Below, piece by piece: positions 17,236 to 25,764 of a stretch of 64,000 bases of DNA; the first letter of the stretch is position 1; each line of letters opens with the position of its first letter. Source of the DNA: Methylobacterium sp. UNC378MF (GTDB lineage Bacteria > Pseudomonadota > Alphaproteobacteria > Rhizobiales > Beijerinckiaceae); contig NZ_FMWU01000019.1 in NCBI RefSeq assembly GCF_900103195.1, positions 80,460-144,459 of the forward strand. The letters run 5' to 3'. The position numbers were made by a program, and so were the translations under genes. A model generated the notes under the pieces. It was not told the origin of the DNA, searched no databases, and was given only the letters and a program-made list of their open reading frames with translations.

Positions 17236-18219
17236 ATGGCCCGCCGTCTGACCCTCGCCGTCGAGCGCTTCCCGATCGCGGGGGCCTTCACGATCTCCCG
17301 CGGCAGCCGCACGGAGATCGCCGTGGTGGTGGCGACGATCACCGACGGGGACCGGATCGGGCGCGGCGAGTGCGTGCCCTATCCGCGCTACGGCGAGAGC
17401 GTCGAGAGCGTCAGCGCCCTGATCGAGGTGCAGGCGGAGGCGATCGCTTCCGGGATCGACCGGGACGCGCTGATGGCGCGCATGAAGGCCGGCGCGGCGC
17501 GCAACGCCCTCGACTGCGCGCTGTTCGACCTTGAGGCGAAGCTCCAGGGCCGCCCCGCCTGGGCGATCGCCGGCTTGCCGGCGCCGCGTCCGGCCATCAC
17601 CGCCTACACGCTGAGCCTCGGCACACCCGAGAGCATGGGCGCGGCCGCCCGCACGGCGGCGCACCGGCCGCTGCTCAAGGTCAAGCTCGGCGGGGGTGGG
17701 GACCCGGAGCGCATCGCCGCCGTGCGGGAAGGTGCCCCCAAATCCCGGCTGATCGTCGATGCCAACGAGGCGTGGCGGCCGGAAAACGTGGAGGCCAATC
17801 TCGCCGCCTGCCTGAAGGCCGGCGTCGCGCTGATCGAGCAGCCACTGCCGGCCGATGCCGATTCCCTGCTCGCCGAAATCGCGCATCCGGTGCCGGTCTG
17901 CGCCGACGAGAGCCTGCACGACCGCGCCGGGCTCGACGCGCTCGCCGGGCGCTACGACGCGATCAACATCAAGCTCGACAAGACCGGCGGCCTGACCGAG
18001 GCGGTGCTCCTCGCTCGCGAGGCGCGGGCGCGGGGGCTCTCGGTCATGGTCGGCTGCATGCTCGGCACCTCGCTCGGCATGGCACCCGCGGCGCTTCTGG
18101 CCGAGGGAGCCGATTTCGTGGATCTCGACGGGCCGCTGCTGCTGGCCCGCGACCGCGACCCCCCGCTCCGCTACGAAGGCAGCCTCATGCACCCGCCCAC
18201 GCCGGAGCTGTGGGGGTAG
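17236..18219 (+). CDS. dgcA: Enolase-superfamily epimerase, DgcA-like N-acetyl-D-glutamate racemase
   Basis: A 327-residue enolase-superfamily enzyme of the dipeptide epimerase/muconate-lactonising group. The capping domain starts MARRLTLAVERFPIAGAFTI. The barrel shows HRPLLKVKLGGGGDPERIAA with the KxK catalytic base, LIVDANEAWRPENVEANLAA with the first metal aspartate, LIEQPLPADADSL with the metal glutamate, VCADESLHDRAGLDAL, and INIKLDKTGGLTEAVLLARE with the second lysine. MVGCMLGTSLGMAPAALLA closes the site. Dipeptide (L-Ala-D/L-Glu) epimerase is the alternative call; the upstream DUF1611 gene favours DgcA, which racemises N-acetyl-D-glutamate. The ATG at 17236 gives family length. Confidence 0.82.
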   Translation: MARRLTLAVERFPIAGAFTISRGSRTEIAVVVATITDGDRIGRGECVPYPRYGESVESVSALIEVQAEAIASGIDRDALMARMKAGAARNALDCALFDLEAKLQGRPAWAIAGLPAPRPAITAYTLSLGTPESMGAAARTAAHRPLLKVKLGGGGDPERIAAVREGAPKSRLIVDANEAWRPENVEANLAACLKAGVALIEQPLPADADSLLAEIAHPVPVCADESLHDRAGLDALAGRYDAINIKLDKTGGLTEAVLLAREARARGLSVMVGCMLGTSLGMAPAALLAEGADFVDLDGPLLLARDRDPPLRYEGSLMHPPTPELWG

Positions 18220-18603
18220 GGCAGATAAGCTCGCGCCGTTCCCGGTCGGCTTAGGACGGGGTCGATGGCCGCGTCCTAAGCCGCGCCTCCGAAGCTTTTC
18301 ACCCGCTCCGCCACGTCGTCATCCGGGCTCCTCTCTGCAGCCCCGGGATGACGGCGGCATGGCCGGTCGCTGGCCGGAAGGCGGTGCCCCGCCCTGTGGA
18401 GATCCCCGGGTGCGAGGATAGGGATCGCCCCGGCTGTCACCGCCGGGGCATCACAAAGGGTTTGGGATTAGGTATACCAGAAGGCTTGCGTTCCGCCCGC
18501 CCGGCTGCCATCCATCGCGGGTGCGATGGGGGCCGCGGCGGAGACGCGCTGTTCCCAGCAGCCAGACAACACACAGCAGTCTTCAATGCTGGGGAGGAAC
18601 GAC
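18220..18603. other. Intergenic region with two palindromes
   Basis: No gene is visible in these 384 bases. A palindrome at 18317-18353 has arms CGTCATCCGGGCT and AGCCCCGGGATGACG; such CGTCATCC elements are dispersed in many alphaproteobacteria. A second hairpin at 18427-18449 pairs GCCCCGG with CCGGGGC. The promoter of the ketopantoate-reductase-like gene must be downstream of it, where the sequence is less GC-rich (18455-18485). Confidence 0.5.
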
Positions 18604-19653
18604 GTGGCCAGAAACATCCTGATCCTGGGGGCCTCCTACGGCTCGCTGCTCGGAACCAAGCTCCTGATGGCCGGTCACAACGTGACCCTGGTCTGCCGCA
18701 GGAAGACCGCCGACCTGATCAACCGCGAAGGGACCGAGGTCCGCATCAAGCTGCGCGACGAGAAGGAACACCGCGCGATCCACTCGCGCGACCTGCCCGG
18801 CAAGGTCGACGCGATGCCGCCGGAGGACGTCGACGTGTCGCGCTACGACCTCGTCGGCCTCGCCATGCAGGAGCCGCAATACAACAACCACACGATCCGC
18901 GTCCTCATGATCAAGATCGCGGCGGCGAAGCTGCCGTGCCTGTCGATCATGAACATGCCGCCGCTGCCCTACCTCAAGCGGATCCCGGCGCTCGCCGCCA
19001 TGGACCTCGAGGACGCCTACACCAATGCCGGCGTGTGGGACCGGTTCGAGCCGGGCCTGGTGTCGCTCTGCTCCCCCGATCCGCAGGCCTTCCGGCCGCC
19101 CGAGGAGGAGGCCAATGTCCTCCACGTCGGCCTGCCGACGAACTTCAAGGCCGCGACCTTCGAGGACGAGGCGCACAACACGCTTCTCCGCGAGCTGGAG
19201 GCCGATATCGACGCCGTGCGCCTCGACGGGCACGACGTGCCGGTGAAGCTCAAGGTGTTCGACTCGCTGTTCGTGCCGCTCGCCAAATGGTCGATGCTGC
19301 TCACCGGCAATTACCGCTGCATCACCCCGGGCGAGCCGCAATCGATCCACGACGCCGTCCACGGCGATCTGGCGCGCTCGCGGGCGATCTACGACCATGT
19401 CGATGGGATCGCCCGGAAGCTCGGTGCGGATCCCGCCGATCAGGTACCGTTCGAGAAATACGCCAAGGCCGCCGAGAGCCTGCTGAAGCCGTCCTCTGCG
19501 GCGCGCGCCGTGGCGAACGGGGCGCCCTACATCGAGCGCGTTGACCTGCTGGTGAAGCTGATCTCGCACCAGCTCGGCGAGCCGAACGCCGAGATCGACC
19601 GCACCGTCGAGACCGTCGACCGGAAGCTCGACGAGCGCATCATCGAGGGCTAA
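18604..19653 (+). CDS. Ketopantoate reductase-like NAD(P)-binding oxidoreductase
   Basis: A 349-residue protein using a GTG start at 18604 behind GGGGAGGA; an ATG at 18586 in the same frame is possible. The N-terminus RNILILGASYGSLLGTKLLM leads into AGHNVTLVCRRKTADLINRE, a Rossmann fold with the ApbA/PanE layout and an arginine pair after beta-2 that suggests NADP. The middle region (LVGLAMQEPQYNNHTIRVLM) and a helical C-terminus fit the family. True PanE proteins are about 300 residues, and this one carries longer inserts, so a role in pantothenate synthesis is not secure. It is a single gene with no pathway neighbours. Confidence 0.7.
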   Translation: MARNILILGASYGSLLGTKLLMAGHNVTLVCRRKTADLINREGTEVRIKLRDEKEHRAIHSRDLPGKVDAMPPEDVDVSRYDLVGLAMQEPQYNNHTIRVLMIKIAAAKLPCLSIMNMPPLPYLKRIPALAAMDLEDAYTNAGVWDRFEPGLVSLCSPDPQAFRPPEEEANVLHVGLPTNFKAATFEDEAHNTLLRELEADIDAVRLDGHDVPVKLKVFDSLFVPLAKWSMLLTGNYRCITPGEPQSIHDAVHGDLARSRAIYDHVDGIARKLGADPADQVPFEKYAKAAESLLKPSSAARAVANGAPYIERVDLLVKLISHQLGEPNAEIDRTVETVDRKLDERIIEG

Positions 19654-19796
19654 CGGGCGCGTCCTCGGGCGCGACGCCGCGCGGCGTCGCGCCGTCAGCA
19701 CGAGCGTAGCGCCGTGACCCGGAACGGCGCGCCGTCAGTCGGCCTGGCGCTTCTCGATCGCTTCGCTCCGCTTGCAGAGACGGCCTGCGAGCCGTC

Positions 19797-20135
19797 CTAC
19801 TCCGCCAGATCCAGGAAGTGCCGCCCCTGCCGGTCGTCGATCTCGATGATCCAGAGATCGGAATCGAACCGGATCTCCTTGGTCAGGCGCTCCTCCACGT
19901 CGAGCGGGCTGCCGCCGGTGACGATCGCGGCGAAGCGGCGGTCACCGCTCTCCTCGGCCTCGAACAGGGCCTGCGGCGCCGGTCCGTAGAGGTCGGCGCT
20001 GCCGTCGAGCCGATCGACCTTCACGAAAATCGCGCCCGCCTCCGCGGATCCGCGCCGGCGCAGCACGGCCGGGATGCCCGCGACGTCCAGGCGCCGCAGA
20101 TGGGCCGAAACCCAGAAATCGGAGCGCAGGCGCAT
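19797..20135 (-). CDS. DUF1491 family protein
   Basis: A 112-residue protein beginning MRLRSDFWVSAHLRRLDVAG, then IPAVLRRRGSAEAGAIFVKV, DRLDGSADLYGPAPQ and FDSDLWIIEIDDRQGRHFLD. This is the full DUF1491 pattern of alphaproteobacteria. The ATG at 20135 matches the family start; the longer upstream frame is not conserved-looking. Function is unknown. It ends 144 bases from the oxidoreductase gene, which converges on it. Confidence 0.85.
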   Translation of the reverse strand: MRLRSDFWVSAHLRRLDVAGIPAVLRRRGSAEAGAIFVKVDRLDGSADLYGPAPQALFEAEESGDRRFAAIVTGGSPLDVEERLTKEIRFDSDLWIIEIDDRQGRHFLDLAE

Positions 20136-20457
20136 GCGTCTGTGGCCCTGTGAAGATCGGCGCGCCGCAGGATGGGCGGTCCGATACGGCGGTCGGATCC
20201 TGAACCCCGGGGTCCAGAGCGGTGCTGCATCCGCCATGCGCGAAAGCGCCCGTTCGAGCAACCTCGGGCGCGCCGCACGGCTCCCTGAAGCCGCAACGGT
20301 TCCAGGCGCAGAATATTCCGCCGAAAAAATCAGTATTTTTCGGGATTAAAAAAGAACTGAACGATGTGTGTTGGCGCACATCTATAGTATTTCCTGCTGA
20401 TTAACTGAGCAAAGGGCGCCCGAATTCGCATGTCACGATGATTTAAGGAGCACTCCG
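20136..20457. promoter_or_regulatory. AT-rich promoter region of the small secreted protein
   Basis: The segment 20311-20410 is far more AT-rich than its surroundings. It holds a hairpin CCGAAAAA (20321-20328) / TTTTTCGG (20336-20343) and a second inverted pair GATGTG/CACATC around 20363-20382, followed by TATAGT at 20383-20388, a possible -10 element. The left end carries the leader of the DUF1491 gene on the other strand. No gene was found. Confidence 0.4.
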
Positions 20458-20748
20458 ATGTGGAGAATGACCTCGCTCGCGACGCTGGTCGTCGCCTGCC
20501 TGTGCGGTGTTGCGCCGTCGGCCCACGCCCGTTCGGAGACGCTCATGAATTTACTGGACAACCGCGACTCCGCGTCTTGCCCGCGCTACCAGCGCACGCC
20601 GCAGGATCGCTGCAACATCGTCGTGCATCGGCCCGGCGGTAATCCCACGCAGGACATGACCGGATCGATCGGCCACGCGAAGTCCTGGCAGGCCAATGGC
20701 GGTCCGCGCTGCAAGACGATCTGCCGGTTCACCGGCACGCAATATTGA
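20458..20748 (+). CDS. Small secreted cysteine-containing protein, unknown function
   Basis: A 96-residue protein behind a good AAGGAG site. Residues 1-24 (MWRMTSLATLVVACLCGVAP, then SAHA) are a signal peptide with a likely cut after AHA. The mature 72 residues hold four cysteines, in SCPRYQR, DRCNIVVHRPG, and near the end RCKTICRFTGTQY, so two disulfides in the periplasm or outside the cell are plausible. I do not recognise the family. The gene stands alone with its own AT-rich promoter region and ends at a strong bidirectional terminator. Confidence 0.7.
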   Translation: MWRMTSLATLVVACLCGVAPSAHARSETLMNLLDNRDSASCPRYQRTPQDRCNIVVHRPGGNPTQDMTGSIGHAKSWQANGGPRCKTICRFTGTQY

Positions 20749-20775
20749 GGGCTGCGCCTCCGAACGCCCCATGAT

Positions 20776-20801
20776 CGGCCCCCGCGCCCGCGCGGGGGCC
20801 G
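20776..20801. terminator. Strong bidirectional terminator
   Basis: A 12-base perfect inverted repeat, CGGCCCCCGCGC / GCGCGGGGGCCG, separated by two bases, lies exactly between two convergent genes (stops at 20748 and 20812). It can serve both strands; neither side has a long T-run. Confidence 0.65.
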
Positions 20802-20811
20802 CCCGATCGCG

Positions 20812-21555
20812 CTAGCCGTGGCCCGCCCGGGCGATCAACTCGCGCAGGGTCCGGCCCGTCGCCTCTCCGGTCACCGGCAGCTTGGCACTGCGCTCGAACT
20901 TCTCGATCGCCGCGCGCGTGCCCGGGCCCATCGCGCCGTCGGGCTTCACCGCGTAGCCGAGCTTCGACAGGGCTTTCTGCACCCGCAGCACCGGATCGCG
21001 GTCCGTCTCGGACTTGGCCGTCTCGGGCTTAGCCGTCTCGGACTTGGCCACCTTGGCGTCCTTCGTCTCCTTCGCAGCGGGCTTGGCCGCCGCCCGGACC
21101 GGCGACGCTCGCGGGGTGACCGAGGCGGTGGTCTCCTCCGACCGGATCAGCTCGCCGATCGCGTCCCGGGCCGCCGGCTTGGCGGGGGGCGGCGCGGCGG
21201 CGCGGTCGGCCTCGATGACGCGAACCGGATCCCGCCCCGCGTCCCGGACGGGCTCCTTGGCGGCCGGAACCGCCTCCCGCGGGGCAGGTGCCTTCTGGGC
21301 GAGCTTCGGCAGGATCGGCGCCGGATGGCGTCCGGACTGGTAACCGAGGGCGTTGACGCAGACGAAGCCCGCAGCCGCCACGGCGACGAGGCTGCCGAGA
21401 ACGGTGCCCGGGCTGGTCCGGCAGGTGGCTCCCGTCGCCTTCAGCGCGCCGACGAGGACGGCGCGCCAATCGCCCTGGACGGTGGCGCGGCGCGGCCCGG
21501 GAGCGCGCGCGCGGCCGGGTTCGCCCGGTACGGTGATCTCGCGGTAGCCTGACAT
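20812..21555 (-). CDS. Membrane-anchored peptidoglycan-binding domain protein
   Basis: A 247-residue protein. After 45 cytoplasmic residues one membrane helix is seen (TVLGSLVAVAAAGFVCVNAL, about 52-71). A long Ala/Lys/Pro/Glu-rich linker follows, including short tandem units of the form KSETAKPETAK. The C-terminal 65 residues form a PG_binding_1 domain: LRVQKALSKLGYAVKPDGAM then GPGTRAAIEKFERSAKLPVT. It probably spans from membrane to cell wall. It lies 27 bases downstream of the histidine kinase gene on the same strand, so the two are likely one operon, which suggests a link between envelope and kinase signalling. Confidence 0.8.
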   Translation of the reverse strand: MSGYREITVPGEPGRARAPGPRRATVQGDWRAVLVGALKATGATCRTSPGTVLGSLVAVAAAGFVCVNALGYQSGRHPAPILPKLAQKAPAPREAVPAAKEPVRDAGRDPVRVIEADRAAAPPPAKPAARDAIGELIRSEETTASVTPRASPVRAAAKPAAKETKDAKVAKSETAKPETAKSETDRDPVLRVQKALSKLGYAVKPDGAMGPGTRAAIEKFERSAKLPVTGEATGRTLRELIARAGHG

Positions 21556-21582
21556 CCTATCTCCTTCCGGGGGATCTGCGGA

Positions 21583-23460
21583 TCAGCCGGTGCGGCGCAG
21601 GACCGGGTCGGCCGGGGCCGAGGCGGTGCCCGGCTCCGCGTCGAACAGGCCGAGCGGCAGGCGCACCACCCGGCGCTGTGTCGGGGCGCCCCGCACGGCG
21701 GTGCGGATCGGCGCCGGGCCATGGGCAAGCGAGGGAGCCCGGCAGACGAGGGGCAGGGTGACGGTCACGACGGTCCCGGCCTGCGGCGCGCTCTCGATCA
21801 GGAGAGTGCCGCCATGCAGGCCGACCAGGCCCTGCACCACCGACAGGCCGAGGCCGGTCCCCTCGTGCTGGCGCTTGTAGTCGCCGCTCCCGGCCTGGAA
21901 GAACGGCGTGCCGAGCTTGGGCAGGTCGTCCGCACCGATGCCGAGGCCGGTATCGGCCACGACGATGTCCAGGCTGCCCGCGCCGCGGCGCAGGGACAGG
22001 TCGACCCGGCCGCCGCGCGGGGTGAACTTCACGGCGTTCGAGATGAGGTTGATCAGGACCTGCCGGCAGGCGGCGGGATCGGCCGTGATCTCCACCGGCC
22101 CCGACGGGGCGGCGGTGAGGACGATTCCGGCGGCGTCGGCCTTCAGGCGCATCAGGTCGCAGCAGGCCTGGAGCAGGCCCGCGATGTCGAAGGATTCCGG
22201 CGCGCAGTCGAAGTTGCCGCTCTGGATCCGGCTCATGTCGAGCAGCGTGTTCACGACGCCGAGCAGGTGGTGGCCGGAGGCGCCGATGATCCCGGCATAT
22301 TCCCGCGCCTGATCCGGGCCGAGGCTGACGGCGCCTTCGCCCGACAGAACCTCGGAGAAGCCGATGATCGCGTTGAGCGGCGTGCGCAGCTCGTGGGTGA
22401 CGTTGGCCAGGAACCGGCCCTTGATCGCGTCGGCCCGCTCGGCCTCGGCGCGGGCGCGTTCCAGCTCCACGGCGTGCCGGTGGTGCTCGGTCATGTCGCG
22501 GGTGACCGCCACCACCGCCATGGCGGCATCGTGCGGCCCGTGCTCGATCCGGTGGGCGCGCATCTCGGCGTGGATCAGGCTCGCGCCGTCGGCGCGCCCG
22601 GTTGCGGACTCGACATGCAGGCGCAGCGGCAGGGTCGCGGGCCGGCCGGTCGCGGCCACGTCGCTCACCGCCTTGAGGAAGGCCGGCCGATCGGCCACGT
22701 GGACCCGCTCCAGCAGCCCGTGGCCGCGCAGCCGGACCGGATCGCTGCCCAGCAGGCGCATGGCCGAGACGGAGGCTTCCAGCACCCGGCCGTTGCGGTC
22801 GTGCCAGGTCACGAGGTCGTCGATCGCCGAGAGCAGAAGCCGATCGCGGGCCTCGTTGTCGCGCAGCCGCTCGCGCCAGACGCCCTCGTTGCGCATGTGC
22901 TCGAGAGCCTGGGCGGCGACATGGCCGATCGCCGTGATCGCGAAGGCCGGCAGGGCGTAGGCGGCCGAGATGTCCATGACCGGCAGGGAATCGGCCCAGG
23001 CGCCGAGGGCCACCACGGCCAGCACGCCGAGGATCGCTATGACGGAGGCCGCGATCGTCGCGCGGAGCGAGCCGGAGACCAGCGCTTCCAGGGGGATCGC
23101 CACCAGCCAGACCGCGGCGGGCGAGGCGGCACCGCCGGTGACGCCCGCCAGGGCGACGACGAGCCCCGTCAGGCCCGCCGAGGAGACCGCGTGGGCGACC
23201 CAGAGGGATCCGGTGCGGGCGAGCAGGACGGCGGCGAAGACCGGCAGCAGCAGGCTCGCGATCGCCAGGACCTCGAAGCCCGACGGTACCCCGCGCCAGA
23301 GCAGGTAGGGCGGCAGCCCGGCCATCATGACCGCGCCGGTCGCCAGACGCGACACCAGGAAGCGCTGGTGGCGCGCGCGGGCAGCCGGATTGTCGGCCAC
23401 GGATTCGTGGACGAGACCTGCGAGCCGGTCGTCGATCAACGACGTCAGGACAGTCTTCAT
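21583..23460 (-). CDS. Membrane sensor histidine kinase, DivJ-like layout
   Basis: A 625-residue kinase with ATG at 23460 (MKTVLTSLIDDRLAGLVHES). Residues 50-215 hold about six membrane helices. A PAS-like region (about 240-360) follows, with LLLSAIDDLVTWHDRNGRVL. The HisKA motif is KGRFLANVTHELRTPLNAII with the phospho-accepting histidine at about 386. The HATPase part shows LINLISNAVKFTPRGG (N box), VVADTGLGIGADDLPKLGTP (G1), and HEGTGLGLSVVQGLVGLHGG (G2). The multi-pass N-terminus and HELRTPLNAIIGFSEVL recall DivJ/PleC cell-cycle kinases, which feed the DivK-CtrA pathway; ctrA is in this window but 40 kb away. DivJ identity is an inference. Confidence 0.85.
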   Translation of the reverse strand: MKTVLTSLIDDRLAGLVHESVADNPAARARHQRFLVSRLATGAVMMAGLPPYLLWRGVPSGFEVLAIASLLLPVFAAVLLARTGSLWVAHAVSSAGLTGLVVALAGVTGGAASPAAVWLVAIPLEALVSGSLRATIAASVIAILGVLAVVALGAWADSLPVMDISAAYALPAFAITAIGHVAAQALEHMRNEGVWRERLRDNEARDRLLLSAIDDLVTWHDRNGRVLEASVSAMRLLGSDPVRLRGHGLLERVHVADRPAFLKAVSDVAATGRPATLPLRLHVESATGRADGASLIHAEMRAHRIEHGPHDAAMAVVAVTRDMTEHHRHAVELERARAEAERADAIKGRFLANVTHELRTPLNAIIGFSEVLSGEGAVSLGPDQAREYAGIIGASGHHLLGVVNTLLDMSRIQSGNFDCAPESFDIAGLLQACCDLMRLKADAAGIVLTAAPSGPVEITADPAACRQVLINLISNAVKFTPRGGRVDLSLRRGAGSLDIVVADTGLGIGADDLPKLGTPFFQAGSGDYKRQHEGTGLGLSVVQGLVGLHGGTLLIESAPQAGTVVTVTLPLVCRAPSLAHGPAPIRTAVRGAPTQRRVVRLPLGLFDAEPGTASAPADPVLRRTG

Positions 23461-23728
23461 GGTCAAGGTTGGCACGCGCCGCGCAGAATGCGTTCCCGCA
23501 TCCGTCGCGCCTCCAGTTCGACTTCGAACGACTTCCGGACGGTCGCAGAGCCGGCTTAAACGAGTGTTGCGGATCTTGTCCGAATGATCGGGATGCTTTC
23601 CGCGAGGTAACCAACCGATCGCGAACAAGCTTCGTTCACCATCGCGCCGGAAAGCTCGGCTCGGTAGAGGCCCGGTTCACGAAATCCGTCGAATGCTTCC
23701 GTTCGACCTGGAGCGGAGGAACCGTCCC

Positions 23729-24070
23729 ATGACCGTTTTGCTGCGCGCCGCGCTGGTGATCGGCGTGCTCTCCTACTTCGCCCTGCTGCGCACCGGTGCG
23801 GATCCGGCCGCCGAAGCTCGAAGACTTGCCGGCGCGGTGCCGAGCGCCCAGGCGGCGCTGCCGGCCGCCCTCGACGCCGTGCCGCCCGAAACCCGCGAGC
23901 GGGCGGTGCGCGCCGTCCTGGCCCGCGGCCTGATGGCGGAGCTGAGCCGCCGCGCCGCTGAGCCGGTGCCCTCGAACGACACCCTCCAGGAGACCGACCG
24001 GCAACCCGCTTGGCGGGGTGCCGATCCGCAGGCCGATCCGCAGCCTGGTCCGCGCCTCGAACCCCGCTGA
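23729..24070 (+). CDS. Hypothetical protein with N-terminal membrane helix
   Basis: A 113-residue protein with a GCGGAGGA site before the ATG. Residues 1-20 (MTVLLRAALVIGVLSYFALL) form a signal anchor, and the rest is Ala/Arg/Glu/Pro-rich helix and tail. I recognise no family. It is divergent from the histidine kinase gene (268-base spacer) and converges on the DUF2336 gene, with only 11 bases between the stops. Codon use is normal for the genome. Confidence 0.6.
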   Translation: MTVLLRAALVIGVLSYFALLRTGADPAAEARRLAGAVPSAQAALPAALDAVPPETRERAVRAVLARGLMAELSRRAAEPVPSNDTLQETDRQPAWRGADPQADPQPGPRLEPR

Positions 24071-24081
24071 CGGCCCGCCGG

Positions 24082-25212
24082 TCAGGCCGGCTCCCCTCCG
24101 CCCGACGCCCTCGCCCGCGCCGGCAGGGGCGGCCGCTGCGCGGCGACGCGCTCGGCGCCCTGGCGCAGCTTGGCTTCCGGGCCGTGAAGGGGCTGGTGGG
24201 CCTCGCTGCGCCCGCGCTCGGCGAGCGGCCGGTCGAGGATCGCGGCGATCAGGTCCCGGGATGCCGGCCGGCTCACGGTGCGGAACAGCCGCACGAGGTC
24301 GGCCACCCGCTCGGCCGAGCGGGCCACCCCCTGATTGAGGGTCAGGAAGATGTAGACCGCCTCCTCCTCGTGCAGGCCGGCGGCCCGCAGGCCGAGGGTC
24401 AGCAGGTCGTAGCGCGCGCTCGGATCGGCCACCACGGTCAGGAAATCGCGCGGCAGGCCGAGGCCGTCGGCCAGGGACGCCATGAAGGCCGGCACGTCGC
24501 GGGTGGCGGACAGGCCGGTCAGGGTCTCGCCGAGGCCGCGGGGCGGCGGCGGACAGGGGCGCAGGGCTGCGGTCGCCTCGACGGTCCGGCCGATCACCGT
24601 GCGGCGCATCGGATCGGCGTGCAGGTACAGGGGCACGAGGTCGGCGGCCGAGACGTCGGGCCGGACCAGGAGGAGCCGGGCGAGGTCGGGGGCGCTGCGG
24701 CCGCGGTTTACGAGCCGCGCCAGGGCTGCCCCCCGCAGGGTATGGCCGAGATTGGCCGCCAGCGCGCGGTCGATCTCGGGGCGGCCCTCGCGGGAGAGTT
24801 CGTCCACCGCCTCGCGGCTCAGCCCGGCCCGGGCCGCGATGCGGGCGGCGATATCCGACCCCTCGGCCAGGGCCGCCTCGATCAGGCGATGGCTCAGGGT
24901 CGGGGCCAGTTCCACCACGGCGTCGCGGGCCTCGCCGCCGCGCCGCGCCAGCGCCTCCAGAACCGCCGGCGGCGTCTCTGGGCAGGGGGCCAGCTTGCGG
25001 GCCACCACCCGGGCCGTCTCCTCATCCACCGTCGGGATCAGGCCGCAGGCCAGGGATTCGAAGATCTCGATCTCGGTTCTGTCCCGGGCTGCGGCCCGGA
25101 CGAACAGATCCGTCTGAACCCGGAGGATCACCGGCTTGAGATCGAGATTCTCGATGCGTGACAGTTCGAGGAGCCCGGACAGGTCCGGCGGAGCATCGAC
25201 GGATGAGGGCAT
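24082..25212 (-). CDS. DUF2336 domain-containing protein
   Basis: A 376-residue helical protein from ATG at 25212; a TTG 18 bases upstream is the alternative. It consists of HEAT-like helical repeats typical of DUF2336: LARKLAPCPETPPAVLEALA, DAVVELAPTLSHRLIEAALA and AALARLVNRGRSAPDLARLL. The family is restricted mostly to alphaproteobacteria, and its function is not established. The last 40 residues are Arg/Ala/Pro-rich. It is a single gene converging on the small membrane protein gene. Confidence 0.78.
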   Translation of the reverse strand: MPSSVDAPPDLSGLLELSRIENLDLKPVILRVQTDLFVRAAARDRTEIEIFESLACGLIPTVDEETARVVARKLAPCPETPPAVLEALARRGGEARDAVVELAPTLSHRLIEAALAEGSDIAARIAARAGLSREAVDELSREGRPEIDRALAANLGHTLRGAALARLVNRGRSAPDLARLLLVRPDVSAADLVPLYLHADPMRRTVIGRTVEATAALRPCPPPPRGLGETLTGLSATRDVPAFMASLADGLGLPRDFLTVVADPSARYDLLTLGLRAAGLHEEEAVYIFLTLNQGVARSAERVADLVRLFRTVSRPASRDLIAAILDRPLAERGRSEAHQPLHGPEAKLRQGAERVAAQRPPLPARARASGGGEPA

Positions 25213-25337
25213 GGAGGATCGGTTACGCAAGACTGCAGTAAGGTCACGCTAACCGCATCGACGTGAATCGACCTTTAAACCGCCTCCGCCACGGCCGTGC
25301 CGTCCTGCATCATGGTGGCCCGCATCCGGGCCAGGCC

Positions 25338-25694
25338 TCAGCGCGTCAGCCAGAGCATGAGGCCAAGTCCCACCGCCGCCGCGACGATGAAGCCGATATA
25401 GAGCGGCAGCACCCAGGGCTGCCGCTGGTGCACGTATCCCTTCGCGGCCCGCTCCGAGGGCGCCCGCTCGTTCTGCCGGGCGATCCGGACCTCCTGGGAT
25501 GTCGGCGGCGTCCCGCCGGCCTCCTCGCAGGTCCCGAGCGGGGCCGCGCCGATATCCATATGCGGGGTCTTGTCGGCGGTGCGGCCGCTGTCGATGTCGC
25601 CCTTGAGCTGGGCGGTGGTCGGCGCCTCGGAATCCGGCGGCGGATCGCAGGGCAGGTTCCCGGGCGGCGGCGGGGTCTCGGATCGCAACGTCAT
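25338..25694 (-). CDS. Hypothetical protein with C-terminal membrane anchor
   Basis: A 118-residue protein. Residues 1-90 are polar, Pro-rich and probably disordered (MTLRSETPPPPGNLPCDPPP at the start). The end, WVLPLYIGFIVAAAVGLGLM then LWLTR, is a single tail-anchor helix. No family is recognised. The gene lies between the DUF2336 gene and a GNAT gene, all read leftwards, with spacers of about 70-125 bases. Confidence 0.6.
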   Translation of the reverse strand: MTLRSETPPPPGNLPCDPPPDSEAPTTAQLKGDIDSGRTADKTPHMDIGAAPLGTCEEAGGTPPTSQEVRIARQNERAPSERAAKGYVHQRQPWVLPLYIGFIVAAAVGLGLMLWLTR

Positions 25695-25764
25695 CGGCGG
25701 GGCTCCAGTCTACGGAGTCAACGCCCGGGCGGCCCGGTCGGCTGCGGCCAGGATGTCGCGGATC

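Noticed and set aside
21721..23559. 612-residue frame opposite the histidine kinase gene
   Set aside because: Low-complexity Gly/Arg/His-rich shadow; the kinase H, N and G boxes are on the other strand.
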